Shown: positions 32,666 to 44,493, counted from the stretch's first letter. The stretch is DNA of 64,000 nt from Capsicum annuum (GCF_002878395.1 NC_061115.1:217017717-217081716), one strand, 5' to 3'. A program made the numbers and translations. The notes: generated by a model not told the origin, from the sequence alone.

Positions 32666-35343
32666 AGTCATATTTTCTCTCCCACTCGAGTTAGCAAGAA
32701 GCAAGGGAAAAGTGAATCAAAAATGCTGACAGAAGGTAAGAAAATGTACAGGTCTGTGATATTTTCCACTAGATATTTTTGAGTTCTGATATAATAGCAT
32801 CCAAATAGCTATCAAAAGATAATGTGTTTCTTTTTGGAATTGAATGGCCAGGATATGGCTTTGCCTCCCTTAGTGATTTAGAAAGCCTTTTACAACCAAT
32901 ATTACTAAGATTTCTACGACGTTTCTACCTTGGTATGTTCTTGTTATCTTGACAAATGTGCTAACGTAAATTCAACTGTCCATTGAACACATCAGCAATT
33001 CCTCTTGTGAATACATGTAAAACGGTGAAAAACTTGTTCCAAAGATTGTTTGCACGTGCCCACATGAGCTGCCAGACTCTCAGATTGGTGGAATGTTTAC
33101 CATTTGCCAGTTTCTGATAGATTGGTATTGTATTAGTGAAAAAGGCAATATTTGCTCTTAATACACAAGCGCTGGGATATGTTGCGCTTATGGATGCACT
33201 TAAATCCTTTTTAAACTAATGATTTTATCTCAAACTTATTTCTTCACACCTGCTAAGTTCATTTACTTTTTTGTCTTTTGTTTGTTTTATGATTTGTTTC
33301 CATAAATGTCATAATCTGCTGCTAGTTCACACTCCTACATGCTATTTATGAAGATGGAACTTAAGGTTGTCGCTATGAAATCGTACCGGTTGTTAGTCTA
33401 ATCTTCTAGGTGATGAATGGTTTCTGTTAGTAGCAGTGGTCCCCTGTGATGCCTTAAAAGGATTTCACGTAGAGTTTTATCTAAATGCCTAATTGGTGAA
33501 ATATGAAAACCAATGTTCTTGTGAAGAAAATAAATGTGTGATGAAGTGAGTTAGAAGTTGATCATGTCTAAATGATAGCTCTCTGTTTTAGTGATCCGTT
33601 TGAGATTAATACATCAAACTATCTACCTTTGTGTTTCCCTTCTGTTTGAGGTGTATTTTCCAGAGAGTCAAGAGTCTGCAACTAACAATAGTCTCTATTT
33701 ACATCGGACTGATCCTTTAATAGTTTGATTGAGTGTTCATTCTTTGTAAGCGCTAAGGCTTCAATTGTCAAAGTATCTTAAGCCTCTTTTGGTCACTTTA
33801 TTAAAGTATCTGTACTTCTGCATTGTGTAACTTCTGCTACTTGTTCAGAGCGATATAATAGCATTATCACATTTTGATACCTATAGAAAGAAAGGGCTTT
33901 CTTGTTGACTTGTAATGGGGATCTGACAGTTTTCTAGTACAACTTCACCGGTTATATCTGACTGTCACTTTCTTTTGTTGATCTCCTGCTGTCCTTTGCC
34001 TGAGGCTGTCGATGGAGTTAGTTCTCTAAAATTTCTTGGTTGCTCATCTCAAATTGTGCTCTACTGAGCATATTCATAGCCAAGATTTTATTCGGTTCAT
34101 TATCAATTTCAGTCTCATTGGTACTTGTATTATAGCTGTAGCAAAGAAAGTGGCCAACCAATTTAACCAATTGCTGGTGTGTCATCAATTGTTTTATTTT
34201 ATTTTCTCTTCCTGTGTGATACTTACAGATTATAGATTTTGGCTAGGATGGAAAATCTTGTTCTTCATTATGCTTTTCGAATATTTGCTTTCTTTGAAAA
34301 TGAAAGTTTGACTTTGATGATTTGATCTATAGATTTATGATGCATCAACCAAACCACTTTGTACTTCTATATGGATTCAAAAGGTGTACTTCTATTCAAA
34401 TCTGATTGAGCTCGGTGGTGACGTTGATAGGGATGCGGATGACGATGATGTTACAATATTTGAAAATTACCAACGACAAAGATCTACTCGAAAATTCACG
34501 TACCTGCACATTTTCTCTTACCTTCTGTAAGCATTTCTGATTCATTCTTTCCTTGCTTCTTGCTTACTCGAGTGGGTGAGGAAATATGACTTTAATGAGT
34601 GGTATGAAAGACGTCCTTATCTTAAAAAAAGAGTGGAGTGGGATGTCTGTCTATAGAATTGTTATATCTCTAGTGTTATGTTACCCCAGTAAATACTAAT
34701 ACAGTTTGAATGTAGTTTACCATCTGCGTTGTGAAATGTGTTCAATTGACACAATTTGAGAATAGGTTAGGTGTTCAAATGGTCATCGACTTAGTTTAGG
34801 TGGTTCGATAAAATATTTAGACAAGTTTTTTGGAGCTATTTATATATTTGGCCTATTAATTGACTCCAATTTTAAATGGTCAAACTATCACTCAACTATT
34901 GAAATGAGCTCGCTTATTGGCTCACGTTTGTGTGATTGTTACTTCATTAAAGCTCTAAGATTAATAATAATCTTTGAACCGTGGAGTAAATACAAGACCA
35001 ATGACACACCAAAATGTGTGTTTATCAAATCGCAACAACTACTAGCCCCCATCACTTGGAGGCTAGGAAAAAATAGATTGTTATTGTCAAATTATCCTGT
35101 TTGTGATAAAAGGTTTAGAATATGTCTCTACTCCTTGAAAAAAAGTTATTTTATATATCATTAAAAGAGCTGTAAATAAGGACAAATGATAGACTTCAAA
35201 CTAAGTAATTTAGACGGGAGGTAATGGAATTTCTAAATTCGGTAAAAAGAGTTCAAATCCCGAATTCGCTTGTAACACTGGTATATATATATAAAAAAAG
35301 GAACATGACACAATAGTCAAAATAAAATATTGCAAGGATAACA

Positions 35344-36181
35344 CTAGAAGGCTAAATAGAACATCGGATTAAAGCATGACTTCGAATTCTTCGTAGAGGA
35401 TGAAACTATCGAATCTGCCATTCTTTGCTTTTTCTTTGTAGTTTCTTTTTCATCCTTAAATATCTGCTTTCTCCTGCACTCCCTGGTACAAAATGGCCTA
35501 TCACTGTCCATTTAAGCATTTATCATTAGAACAAAATACCAATTGAAGGGGAGCCTTGGAGTAACTGGTAAAGTTGCTGCCATGTGACCAGGAGGTCACG
35601 AGTTCAAGCCTTAGAAACAACCTCTGACAGAAATGCAATGTAAGGCTGCGTACGATACACCCTAGTGGTGGGGCCCTTCCCCGGACACCGCACATAGCGG
35701 TAGTTTTAGTGCACCGGGCTGCCTTTTTTATGATAACAATAATTATTAACTTTAACATAATTTGTAGGGTGATAAAACTTTTGGTCCCTCAATTATGGAT
35801 AAATTTTAATTCGACGTATTTAAATTTTATCATGATAAAAATTACACTATCAATTGTGCAAGTTAAAGTGATGATGAAGGAAAAGAAAGAAGAAATCAAT
35901 TAGGAGAATTCTCACCTGTACATGTAGATGTTTTGCTCGGGTAACAGCTTCATCTTGCAAAATGAACAAAATTCAAGAAAACCACTGGTAGTTTTCTTTT
36001 TGGAACAAGGTTTGATTGGACCACCAACTTTGTTAACAAATTGTGACATGTTTGCTTTGGTTCCACCAATACAGGGTTTGATTGGACCACCAACTTTGTT
36101 AACAATTTGTGACATGTTTGCTTTGGTTCCACCAATACCTTTTTCGCCTTCAAGTACTACACCTAGTTCAGCCTTGCACAT
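35344..36181 (-). CDS. FLZ-e, intact FCS-like zinc finger protein
   Basis: Exon 1 is 36181-35916 (donor CAG|GTGAG) and exon 2 is 35503-35344 (acceptor GGACAG), giving 141 codons and a TAG. Start MCKAELGVVLEGE. The FLZ finger (about residues 67-103) reads FLEFCSFCKMKLLPEQNIYM then DRPFCTRECRRKQIFKDE, with cysteines 72, 75, 94 and 98. In characterised FLZ proteins this finger docks to SnRK1 kinase subunits as an adaptor; here that is inferred. Odd points: residues 16-37 are repeated at 38-59 (IGGTKANMSQ and following) by a 66-bp in-frame duplication, so the N-terminal part is longer than in the sister copies. The 412-bp intron holds a SINE. A TATA box lies about 50-60 bp upstream. It is the only one of five copies here with an ATG, good splice sites and an open frame. 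Confidence 0.8.
35548..35729 (+). mobile_element. tRNA-derived SINE in the FLZ-e intron
   Basis: The head is GCCTTGGAGTAACTGGTAAA, with the B-box region GAGGTCACGAGTTCAAGCC. The body runs through CCCTTCCCCGGACACCGC and the end is GGGCTGCCTTTTTT. FLZ-a and FLZ-c have no insertion at this place (about 12425 and 26485). It is antisense to the gene. Confidence 0.8.
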
Positions 36182-36230
36182 AACTTTTTATGTTTGTTTT
36201 TTCTCTATATCTTTTATGCCTGAAGGAGTG

Positions 36231-36242
36231 GTATTTATATAT
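36231..36242 (-). promoter_or_regulatory. TATA box of FLZ-e
   Basis: On the minus strand this reads ATATATAAATACC, followed by the CTCCTTCAGGCATA motif. The arrangement is shared by the other FLZ copies. Confidence 0.55.
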
Positions 36243-36635
36243 GCACAAATTGGTCTAGTTTAATTTACAGAAAAGGCATAGTTATAAGTCTGATCTTATC
36301 CAAATTCAATAGTTTTGAGTGAAATACTAGTAAAAGGAAAAATAATTAATTTTGAATAGATTAAATTAAATGAATTGAGGCTGATCATAAAATTTGAATC
36401 GCGAATCTAATCTCATTTGTATTAGATTTATCCTCGTTTTTATCTTTTGACTTCTCCTTGTCGTCTTCTATCCCGAATCCTATCTCACTAGTAGTTAGAT
36501 TTTTTCTGTTCTTATCTTTTTACTCTTGCGTTGTCATCTTAACTTTTTTAGCTTTAATTTTAATGAAAGATTGAAATTGAATGAGATTCAAATTCCAAAT
36601 GTATAACAATAGTAAAAGTGGAAATTACGTACTTT

Positions 36636-37582
36636 TTCAAAATATTAAAAAGAAAAAAACTCTTTAAGTTCTCATAAGAACAAAACAAAATATACTTTTT
36701 CTTGCTACGCATTAGGAAAGTGAAACACTAAAGGTAAAGATAAACATTATCCAAAACTGAAGTTGATAGAGCTATCTATGTATAGTTTATTAAGGAATTA
36801 AGCAGGTTAATCAAAATGATACTATATATAGTCTAGAAGTAAGAAATGATAGATCATCTTAAACCATAGGACAAAGATCATTTGTCAGATGTAAGTTTGT
36901 TGATTAGCTTAAGATTTTAAGTTGAGTTGTAAACATTTTTTTGTCCAAGTTTATGTTGTGGTGTTTGATTGAGTATGGAATTTTGAGAAAAAAGGAAAGA
37001 TTTTTGAAACTTATATTCTAAAACAGGTCATCAATATTTGTCTGGCTAGAAGTTATCTTAACAGTAAGATAGAATTTTAAAATTAAATTGTTTCTAAATA
37101 AAGAAGCATGATATTCTATTTTTGTAGAACAACGACATACCTAGTGTGGTTCCGTTTTATTAACATACGATATTATTTTGCTAACTCACGGGTGTAAGCA
37201 CTAGCCAAATTATGTCGTTAAATTCTGTAACATCAAATTACCATAACATCATACTCAATGTGATTCTGCAAATGGGGAACTTACAAGCTAAATTATGTTG
37301 TTAAATAATCCGTAGCTAACATAAATTGCAGATGATTCATCACTAATCCGTCATTAAATCGGACGAGGGACGCAGTTTGTAATGGAAGAGTAAAACCTTA
37401 CTATCAAAATGTTCCAAATTCAAACTTAGGTACAAGCCAGATTACGACAACAAACAGATGCTGCTTACACAAAATACTGCGGACTAATTTATTTTGGCTT
37501 CTTTCCGCAAAGTCTAGATTACTATTCCTTTCTTCATTAATGAGGTCATATTTCTCCAGCAAATTCAAAGGAAAGAGAAAGT
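36636..37582. other. 3-prime flank of EH1
   Basis: No gene. The last part (37330-37480) matches the 3-prime flanks of the other epoxide hydrolase copies (47690-47810, 58370-58440 and 63525-63660). Confidence 0.5.
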
Positions 37583-37829
37583 TTAGAACTTCTGAATGAA
37601 GTCATAGATGTGCTTGTTAATCTCATCCGGCCTTTCTTGGTTGAAAAAGTGAGCTGCACCTTCCAAAACCACAACTTCCTCCAACAATGGGACATCTTTT
37701 TTAAATTCACCATTATGTATGTACTCTTTAACACCTGGCATATGATAGACCAAGTCGAATTCCCCGACGACAAATTTGGTTGGAACTTTAACTTGAGCAC
37801 CTTTCCATGGTGCTGTGAGTTCCCAGTTT

Positions 37830-39302
37830 CTGCATTTCATAAGTCAAAGAATTTTAGGATGTAAACATTGGGCAACTCCAACTTCAAATCCCAAATATAC
37901 ATAAAAAATGTCATTTTCTTGACTAATGAGAACTTAAGAGTCCAGGTTATTCACAAAAGGACTAAGCCCTGCTAGCTTCCATGTATGAAGAAGCTGATCA
38001 AGAGTTCCAGACAGTCTAAAAGCAACTTAAAGGATGGTGTTCATGAACTTCACAATTTTCTTGACTCTTTTTTCTTTACCCCCCTCCTAGGAGGTTCCAC
38101 CTTTTTTTATTTCCTTGGTGGCTCGAACCCCAACCCTAGAGTTGGAGGTGGAGGGTGTTGACCATTCGAGCAGCCCCTCTAGTTCACAATTGTCTTGACT
38201 TCCGAGAAAACGTGATAATTTATATTAATCAATTAGCTATGAGCCGATTACAGTTTTGCTAGGTCCAGATGTACACTCCACTGTATCGATTCTACTGCAT
38301 TCAGATTAGTTTCATTCTAATACTATGTAATTTGTCTTTTGAGACAAATTGTCTTTTAATAGTCTGTTTGACCAAAATTTCAAGATTAGCTTATTTTGAG
38401 AAGTACTTTTTCTGAGAAGTATCTTTTAATATATAAGTATAGCTTTACCAAAAAAAAAAGTACTTTTGGAGAGTAGTAGTTTGTGTTTAGCTGATCAATT
38501 TGAAAAGTCTATTATCAATATTAAACCACAGTTTGTGCTTGACCAAGTTTCCAGAAGTGCTCTTTTTCAGCATATGAAAATAACTTTTTGCTATTGCTCA
38601 AAAGCACCCATATTTCCTAAAAGTTTGGCCGAACACTTCAAATCTATGAAATAAACACTTTTTGAACTTTTTTTTAAAAAAAAAAAACTTCTAGAAGTTT
38701 GTATGAACAAGCTATAAACTCTGCCAGCTTCCGTGTATGAAAAAGTTGACTTTCAAGAAAGCATGATAATTTATATCGATCAATTAATTATACCGCATCT
38801 AAACTAGTTGGTGTCGACTAATATGAATCCACTGTATCTATTCTGGTCTACTTAGGTTTGTTTCATTCTAATAAGTGCTAATTTGTTTGTTTTTAAGGTA
38901 AATGTAGAAGTTTTGTAAATCAAATACTTATTTCTATACAAACATACAAGTCTCTAAATGTAACAAAAAGTTTATTGATAAAAGATCGAACGTAATGCAA
39001 TTATTAAAGCAACTAAAACCTTAATCCCAAATAGTTGAAACAAATGTGTAGACATGAGGTGAATCTACACTTGAGTTATGGGTTCAGCAGAATCCAGTAG
39101 TATCGGTCCAGACTGTGTATGTGTTAATAAATTCACTTGCAAAAATAATCTATCCGGAATCCAGTAATTAAAAAATGTTGTGATCCAAAACCTATAAACT
39201 TAAAATTTGTTAATCCTCCTCTGAGTAGAAGCATACGCCTAGTGTGTCGTACATACGCAATCAAATTTATGAGATCATAGAAGGCCAGCAAGGAATGCTT
39301 AC
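37830..39302 (-). other. EH1 intron 3 with repeats
   Basis: No gene. A reversed SINE fragment (GGTTGGGGTTCGAGCCACC) lies at about 38075-38195. A MITE-like stretch (TTGAGAAGTACTTTTTCTG) lies at about 38357-38710. Confidence 0.5.
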
Positions 39303-39829
39303 ATGGGCAAAGCTCGGTAATAGTTAACTCCCCCAGTGAAGCCAGTCTGCTCAAACTTGCTGGCATAGTAATCCAACTCTTCCTCAGACAGCCAAGATGA
39401 AAGGGCAATTGGAGCATCAGGGATAGCCTCAAGACCTTTGCCTTTTGGAAAATAAAGTGGTCCAGGATGACGGTAGGTCAAAATTTTCTTAAGAATAGAC
39501 TTAGCACCAATTGGAGCAAATTCAGCCTCAATATCTCCTGGTACCTGCAGGTTAAGATCCTAGTGAACTTTCAAATAGGCTGTGCCTACTGGGTTGTAAT
39601 CTTTGGTTGAATCAATTCAAGAAGACCAACATAACCAACATAATTTTGCTTATTGCCATTTTGTGGCTTAAAAATATATGTAAAAGCACGGTAGCCTATT
39701 ATTACTATACAATAAATCTTGCACTTTCCTGGATATATCAAATTTATAAAGCTGTTTCTTTGGTTACTTATGTCACGGTTGAGGCTATGAAATGAAATGA
39801 AATGCAATGAAAAGGTTGTGTTTAATATG

Positions 39830-40035
39830 TGTTTGCAAGGTAAGACTGTTTATAATAGACTCGATATGGTCTGGCGATCCCCAAATGGCCAGGGGCGGAA
39901 GGGGTTCATCTGGATCCCATTTGCTGTAAACTCACATTGTATATACAAGGTCAATACTGTTTTCTGTACATATGGTAGATATGAACTCTTGGTAAAAATC
40001 CTGTCTCTGACGTAGCCCAAACCCTGTATGCATGA
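39830..40035 (+). repeat. Repeat shared by intron 2 of EH1 and EH2
   Basis: CGATATGGTCTGGCGATCCC through GCCCAAACCC. The same element lies in EH2 intron 2 (60134-60400) and at 58040-58300, so it entered before the EH duplication. Its TTAATGCAC-type ending resembles SINE 3-prime ends. Confidence 0.65.
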
Positions 40036-40108
40036 GACTTAATGCACTGCCTTTAATTCAGAACTGATTAATTTTGTAAATGAAGTCTTTTTCTTTTTAG
40101 CCTAATTT

Positions 40109-40199
40109 GTTGCTCGGACTCTTCAAAAGTGTCAATGGGTGCATTTCTGATTCTCCAGAAGTAGTTGCTGGGAATCCGACATGGATGCGGCATCAAACA
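40109..40199. mobile_element. Foldback MITE, GCTCGGACTCTTC type
   Basis: TTGCTCGGACTCTTCAAAAG and the inverted-type GAATCCGACATGGATGCGG. Related copies are at 45128-45225 and 58838-58952. Confidence 0.55.
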
Positions 40200-40932
40200 G
40201 GTACACAAATGAAACAGATACACAGACAAACAGAGAGAACCTGAAATCTGCAAATATAATAATCTTCCCCATAGAAAGCCTTTCCCCTCTCAACAGTATT
40301 CATCTGTGGGTTCCTTCTGGGAAAATGGACACTCAAATTCACCAAGGCTTTAACTTTATCTGGCCTAAAAAGGCATAAATGCCAAGCAATTGTGGCACCC
40401 CAGTCATGTCCAACAACAAAAACATTATCTTCATTTGGAGCTATGGCTTCAATCAGTGCTACAAGATCACCCACATGGTGAAAGATACTGAACTTTGAAG
40501 GATCATTAAGGGGTGCACCTGTAGTATCTCCATAACCCCTCAAGTCAGGCGCCACAGCACGATAGCCATGTTCGGCTAAGTAGACGATTTGGTAGCGCCA
40601 TGAGTACCTGTTGGGGAAGATTGTGAATTAACTAGCACATACACAATCAAAGCAAATAGTGAAAAAAATAAAAATAACACAATGATTTAACCAGGTTCAG
40701 CGCAACCTAGTCCCGAGGGAAAAAATGAGAATTTCCCTGTGCGGATGTGCGGATGAGCTTTAGTGCAAAGGGCTACCCTTTTTTTAGAGTTTCACGTATT
40801 TCGATATATCAAAAATTATCCAGTCAGAAGCTTAAATAGACTAATTTAGAGGTAAACAGAAATGGTTTAAGTAACCTCTTCACCACATATTCAAGGAAAC
40901 AAATTTTGTCATAGTTATTCTTATGATAATTA

Positions 40933-41444
40933 CTCCCCTGTTTCATTTTACTTGGCTCATGTTGACTTGATACACCCTTGAGAAAACTTTAACTCGAGGT
41001 ATATTTTTACTAGACTGGCCTTATCAACAATGTTTTTGAACTCTAACTTAGATTCTTTAGCTATTTAATACTAGGGGTAGTATGGAAAGAGAGTACCCCC
41101 TCCGTACCATAATACTTGTCACACTTTGGTTGCATGGCCGGTTGAGAAACAGTGCATTTTACCATCATACCCTTTTCAATTTTTTTTAATCACTTCTCTT
41201 TAGTTAATGGAAAATGTGATCTCTCTTCAATAAATGAAAACGTGTTAAGGGTAAAATGAGAAGAATATACTTAATTATGTCTTGATTTTCTAAAATGACA
41301 AGTATTCTGGAACATCTATTTTTAGTAAGGATGATAAATATTTAAGAACGGAGGGAGTAACAAACCCTCTTGATTTGCGAAAATGAACAAGTAAATTAAC
41401 ACATCTGTTTTTAGTAAGGGGCCAAGTAAAATGAGATGGAGGGA
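40933..41444. mobile_element. Stowaway-like MITE interrupted by another
   Basis: Outer ends are CTGTTTCATTTTACTTGGC and GCCAAGTAAAATGAGATGGA. The inner element at 41093-41359 splits it. Confidence 0.7.
41093..41359. mobile_element. Stowaway MITE nested in another
   Basis: The ends are CCCTCCGTACCATAATACTT and ACGGAGGGAG, with TGACAAGTATTCTGG forming the inner part of the inverted repeat. It is younger than the surrounding element. Confidence 0.75.
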
Positions 41445-41720
41445 TGTAGAAAGTTAAAATGTTGACTTCTATTTAAAGATAAGGCCTACCTGTCATAAGC
41501 CAGTAGATAATAGGTCTTTGTTTAATACCTAACCAATGATCAAATTAGAATCATATCTTATAATATCTTATAACATGGGTTGACTATTATCATTTCAGAG
41601 TTGTACTCCAACTAACATCCCTCAAAGAAAAAGGCAGAACCACCACTACAAAAACATTCATACATCCATTCTTCTATCATCAAACATTTTCATCTTTTGA
41701 TTAATTAGCTTGTTCCAAAA

Positions 41721-43142
41721 ATGAGCAAATTAGAGCTCGTATTTGTGCCTGCCCCGGCCATCGGTCACCTAGTTTCGCTATGCAAGTTTGCAGAGACCTT
41801 GCTTAAAAGAGATGAAAGGCTATGTGTAACAATTCTGATTATAAGGCCACCCCCACCGTGGGATGCCAGCATAGATGCCTACATCAGGCGAAGCTCCTAT
41901 GATACTGAGGGCAGTCAAATTAGATATATGATACTTCCTCAAGTTGAACCGCCATCTTCAGAAGAACTAGCTAAGTCTTTTGAGAACTACATCTCTCTTT
42001 TTATAGCAAATTATCGACCCCTTGTCAAGGAAGCAATAGTCAGCAACAAGTGGTCTGATTTGAACACGAAAATTGTTGGACTAGTTATTGATATGTTTTG
42101 TAGTTCAATGATTGATGTGGCAAATGAACTTGACATTCCTTCCTATCTTTTCTTCACTTCTGGTGCTGGTTTTCTAGGTTTTCTGTTTTACATGTCCGTT
42201 TGGCATGACCAAGTTGGGAGAGAATTTAACCGATCTGATGCTGATTTAAAGATAGCGGCCTATGCTCATCCAGTACCCTCAAAAGTTTTGCCTAATTTTG
42301 CATTTGTCAAGGAAGGTTACGACTCATTCCGCAACCATGGTGTCAGGTTCAAAGAAACTAAAGGAATTCTCATCAACACAGTTGCAGAATTCGAAAGTCA
42401 TGCTGTCAATAGCTTAGCATCTGATCCTGAATTACCTCCGGTTTACACGGTAGGATTTCTTCTTGACCCCGAGGGTCAAACAGGTACGGGAAATTCCAAG
42501 TCTGAAGATGATGAAATCATGAAATGGCTAGACCAGCAGCCACCTTCGTCTGTTCTTTTTCTGTGCTTTGGAACCAGAGGTAATTTTGAGCCGCCACAGC
42601 TAATCGAGATGGCAATCGCACTTGAACGGAGTGAGGTTAGGTTCTTGTGGTCAATACGTCTTCCTGTGGACGCTGAAACTACAAAATTAGATGAGATATT
42701 GCCGGAAGGGTTCTTGGAGAGGACAAAAGACAGAGGAATAGTATGTGGATGGGCACCCCAAGTCGATATCTTGGAGCACAAAGCCACTGGAGCATTCGTA
42801 TCTCATTGTGGGTGGAATTCGACTGTAGAAAGTCTATGGCATGGAGTTCCAATTGTTACATGGCCGCTTTATGCAGAACAAAGCATGAACGCGTTTCAAT
42901 TGGTGAGAGATGTTGAGATGGCAGTGGAGCTGAGATTGGATTACAGGATGCACGATAGTGATCATCGTGAAATTGTGACTGCAGAGGAGATGGAGAGAGC
43001 TATAAGATGCATAATGGACAGCGAAAATCCCATGAGGAAGAGAGTCGAAGACATGGGAGAGATTTGCCGGAAGGCACAGATGGAGGGTGGATCTTCTTTC
43101 ATTTCTGTAGGACTATTCGTTGAAACTATTCTTGATTCCTAG
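41721..43142 (+). CDS. UDP-glycosyltransferase, UGT71-like
   Basis: A single-exon frame of 473 codons, the usual length for plant family 1 glycosyltransferases. These enzymes move a sugar from a UDP-sugar to small acceptors such as phenolics or terpenoids, in the cytosol. The N-terminal domain carries the catalytic His16 in PAIGHLV and its partner Asp124 in VIDMF. The C-terminal domain has the complete 44-residue PSPG sugar-donor box, Trp344 to Gln387, with WAPQVDILEHKA, HCGWNST and the final Gln often linked to glucose use. No signal peptide is visible. Most UGT71 genes lack introns, as here. The CFGTRGNF segment (about 282-289) departs from the more usual CFGSMGSF. The gene lies inside the first intron of EH1, on the opposite strand. 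The family is firm; the UGT71 group is from pattern memory and the substrate is unknown. Confidence 0.93.
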   Translation: MSKLELVFVPAPAIGHLVSLCKFAETLLKRDERLCVTILIIRPPPPWDASIDAYIRRSSYDTEGSQIRYMILPQVEPPSSEELAKSFENYISLFIANYRPLVKEAIVSNKWSDLNTKIVGLVIDMFCSSMIDVANELDIPSYLFFTSGAGFLGFLFYMSVWHDQVGREFNRSDADLKIAAYAHPVPSKVLPNFAFVKEGYDSFRNHGVRFKETKGILINTVAEFESHAVNSLASDPELPPVYTVGFLLDPEGQTGTGNSKSEDDEIMKWLDQQPPSSVLFLCFGTRGNFEPPQLIEMAIALERSEVRFLWSIRLPVDAETTKLDEILPEGFLERTKDRGIVCGWAPQVDILEHKATGAFVSHCGWNSTVESLWHGVPIVTWPLYAEQSMNAFQLVRDVEMAVELRLDYRMHDSDHREIVTAEEMERAIRCIMDSENPMRKRVEDMGEICRKAQMEGGSSFISVGLFVETILDS

Positions 43143-43404
43143 AATTGAGAACACAATTTTTTTACATTTTGTGGTATTCTAGAGTAGAGGGTTAGTGGGT
43201 AGGAGTTCTTCCGTAATTATAGGGAGCTTCGTTTGTATCTGCTTCTGGAGTTTCTTGTTCTTGGTGTTCCGGTTATGTCTATGATTTTGAATTGATAGGT
43301 TATAGTATTACCTTGCGGGTGTCTTGTTTTCTTTATTATCTAGCAGTGTGTTATCTCATTGCGTTGTGTGCTTTTATGTGTTTTTGTTTGTTATACTATT
43401 ATCT

Positions 43405-43537
43405 GTCCTAAGCCGGGGGTCTATTGGAAACAAACTCTCTACTTTATCTGAGGTGGTATGGACTGCATACACTTTACCCTCCCCGACCCCATCAGACCCC
43501 ACTTTGTAGGAATACACTGGGTATGTTGTTGTCTTTA
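43405..43537 (+). mobile_element. TS-type SINE tail downstream of the UGT gene
   Basis: GGGGGTCTATTGGAAACAAA through CCCCACTTTGTAGGAATACAC and TGTTGTTG. This is the same tail as in the 5S-headed element at 6436. Confidence 0.65.
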
Positions 43538-44490
43538 TGGTAGCAAGAGTATGCTACAGAATCAATATGAGGTATTGTTACTTTGTGTACTCCCCCGCAC
43601 TTGGAATGTGCAAGCTCATAATATAGCTCAATCCCCATGTTGGATTGAAAATGATGCAATGATATCTTATTGATATGTAAGACATATTCTTAAGTAATAA
43701 AATGTCGTCGTTTTAGGAGGAAAAAAAAAAGAGTTATTGTTAAGGTGTGGGTGTATTTATCCATTATAATTGTATCGATATGGGACTCAAGCTCCATACC
43801 TTGCAATGGACCATAGCAAATCATCACGCTTCGTATCTATCTCCCAAACTTGATGAGAACTTTCTCAAACCTACCAAGGAAAATAACTAGCTATTGAAGT
43901 GGGAGAGCTCAAGCATATATTGGTCTTATATCAGCTTGTTTTTAAGCTGATGTAGGACTCAAGTCCAATCAATACCCTGCAATAGATCATAACAAACCAC
44001 CACGATATGCATCAGTCATGCTCGACGATTATGCGGTAGACACAACTAGATGTGGGACTCAAGTGACTTTGATATCATTGATACAATTCAGGGTGAACCA
44101 CAGTCCAAAAGCTAGCTATTGAAATAGAATGATTCAAGGCTACACAAGTCCCACATCAGCACATTTCTATACCAATGTGGGACTAATTCTCATACCTTTG
44201 AGTGGACAATAACAAATTGTTATAGACTAATCAGGAAAGTCCAACCCAAAACACTAGTATGATAGGTGAGTCCATTTAGTCTATAATTAGCATTTCTCTT
44301 TTATCCTATGAGAGGCGGTATATAACACAAACCTACTAGAAAATGTAACATAAGTAGGATTCACAAAATTCAGAACACAAACAACAATTACCAAGTAGAA
44401 AAACTAACAGAAGGATTACGAAGTTCGTTCAAGCCTAATCCTCACTGCAAATTAGAGAAGAAAAAAATAACACAAAAAATCTACATAATT
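43538..44490. repeat. Degenerate repeated stretch, unclassified
   Basis: Words such as TGTGGGACTCAAG, CAAAAGCTAGCTATTGAA and CCAATGTGGGACT recur between 43755 and 44240, which suggests a decayed repeat (TRIM-like or foldback). From about 44320 the sequence matches EH2 intron 1, so the foreign part of EH1 intron 1 ends there. Confidence 0.45.
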
Positions 44491-44493
44491 AAG

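Larger units (their letters stand above)
19235..32800. repeat. Segmental duplication unit 2
   Basis: Same landmarks as unit 1. It is lengthened by the Copia element at 21118-25590. The palindrome is better preserved here: the left arm runs from about 21015 to 26900, and the right arm from about 28000 to 29540, continuing after the LINE from 32666 to about 32790. The part at 19235-21112 has no gene I can support. Confidence 0.8.
32805..36635. repeat. Segmental duplication unit 3, partial
   Basis: It carries the same left part (landmarks at 32810, 33110, 34432, 34597) and one FLZ gene. It stops near 36635, before any plus-strand FLZ or LINE. The part at 32805-35343 has no gene I can support. 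It lacks the hAT element of unit 1 and the Copia element of unit 2. Confidence 0.75.

Noticed and set aside
42476..42787. 103-residue minus ORF inside the UGT gene
   Set aside because: Shadow of the UGT coding frame.
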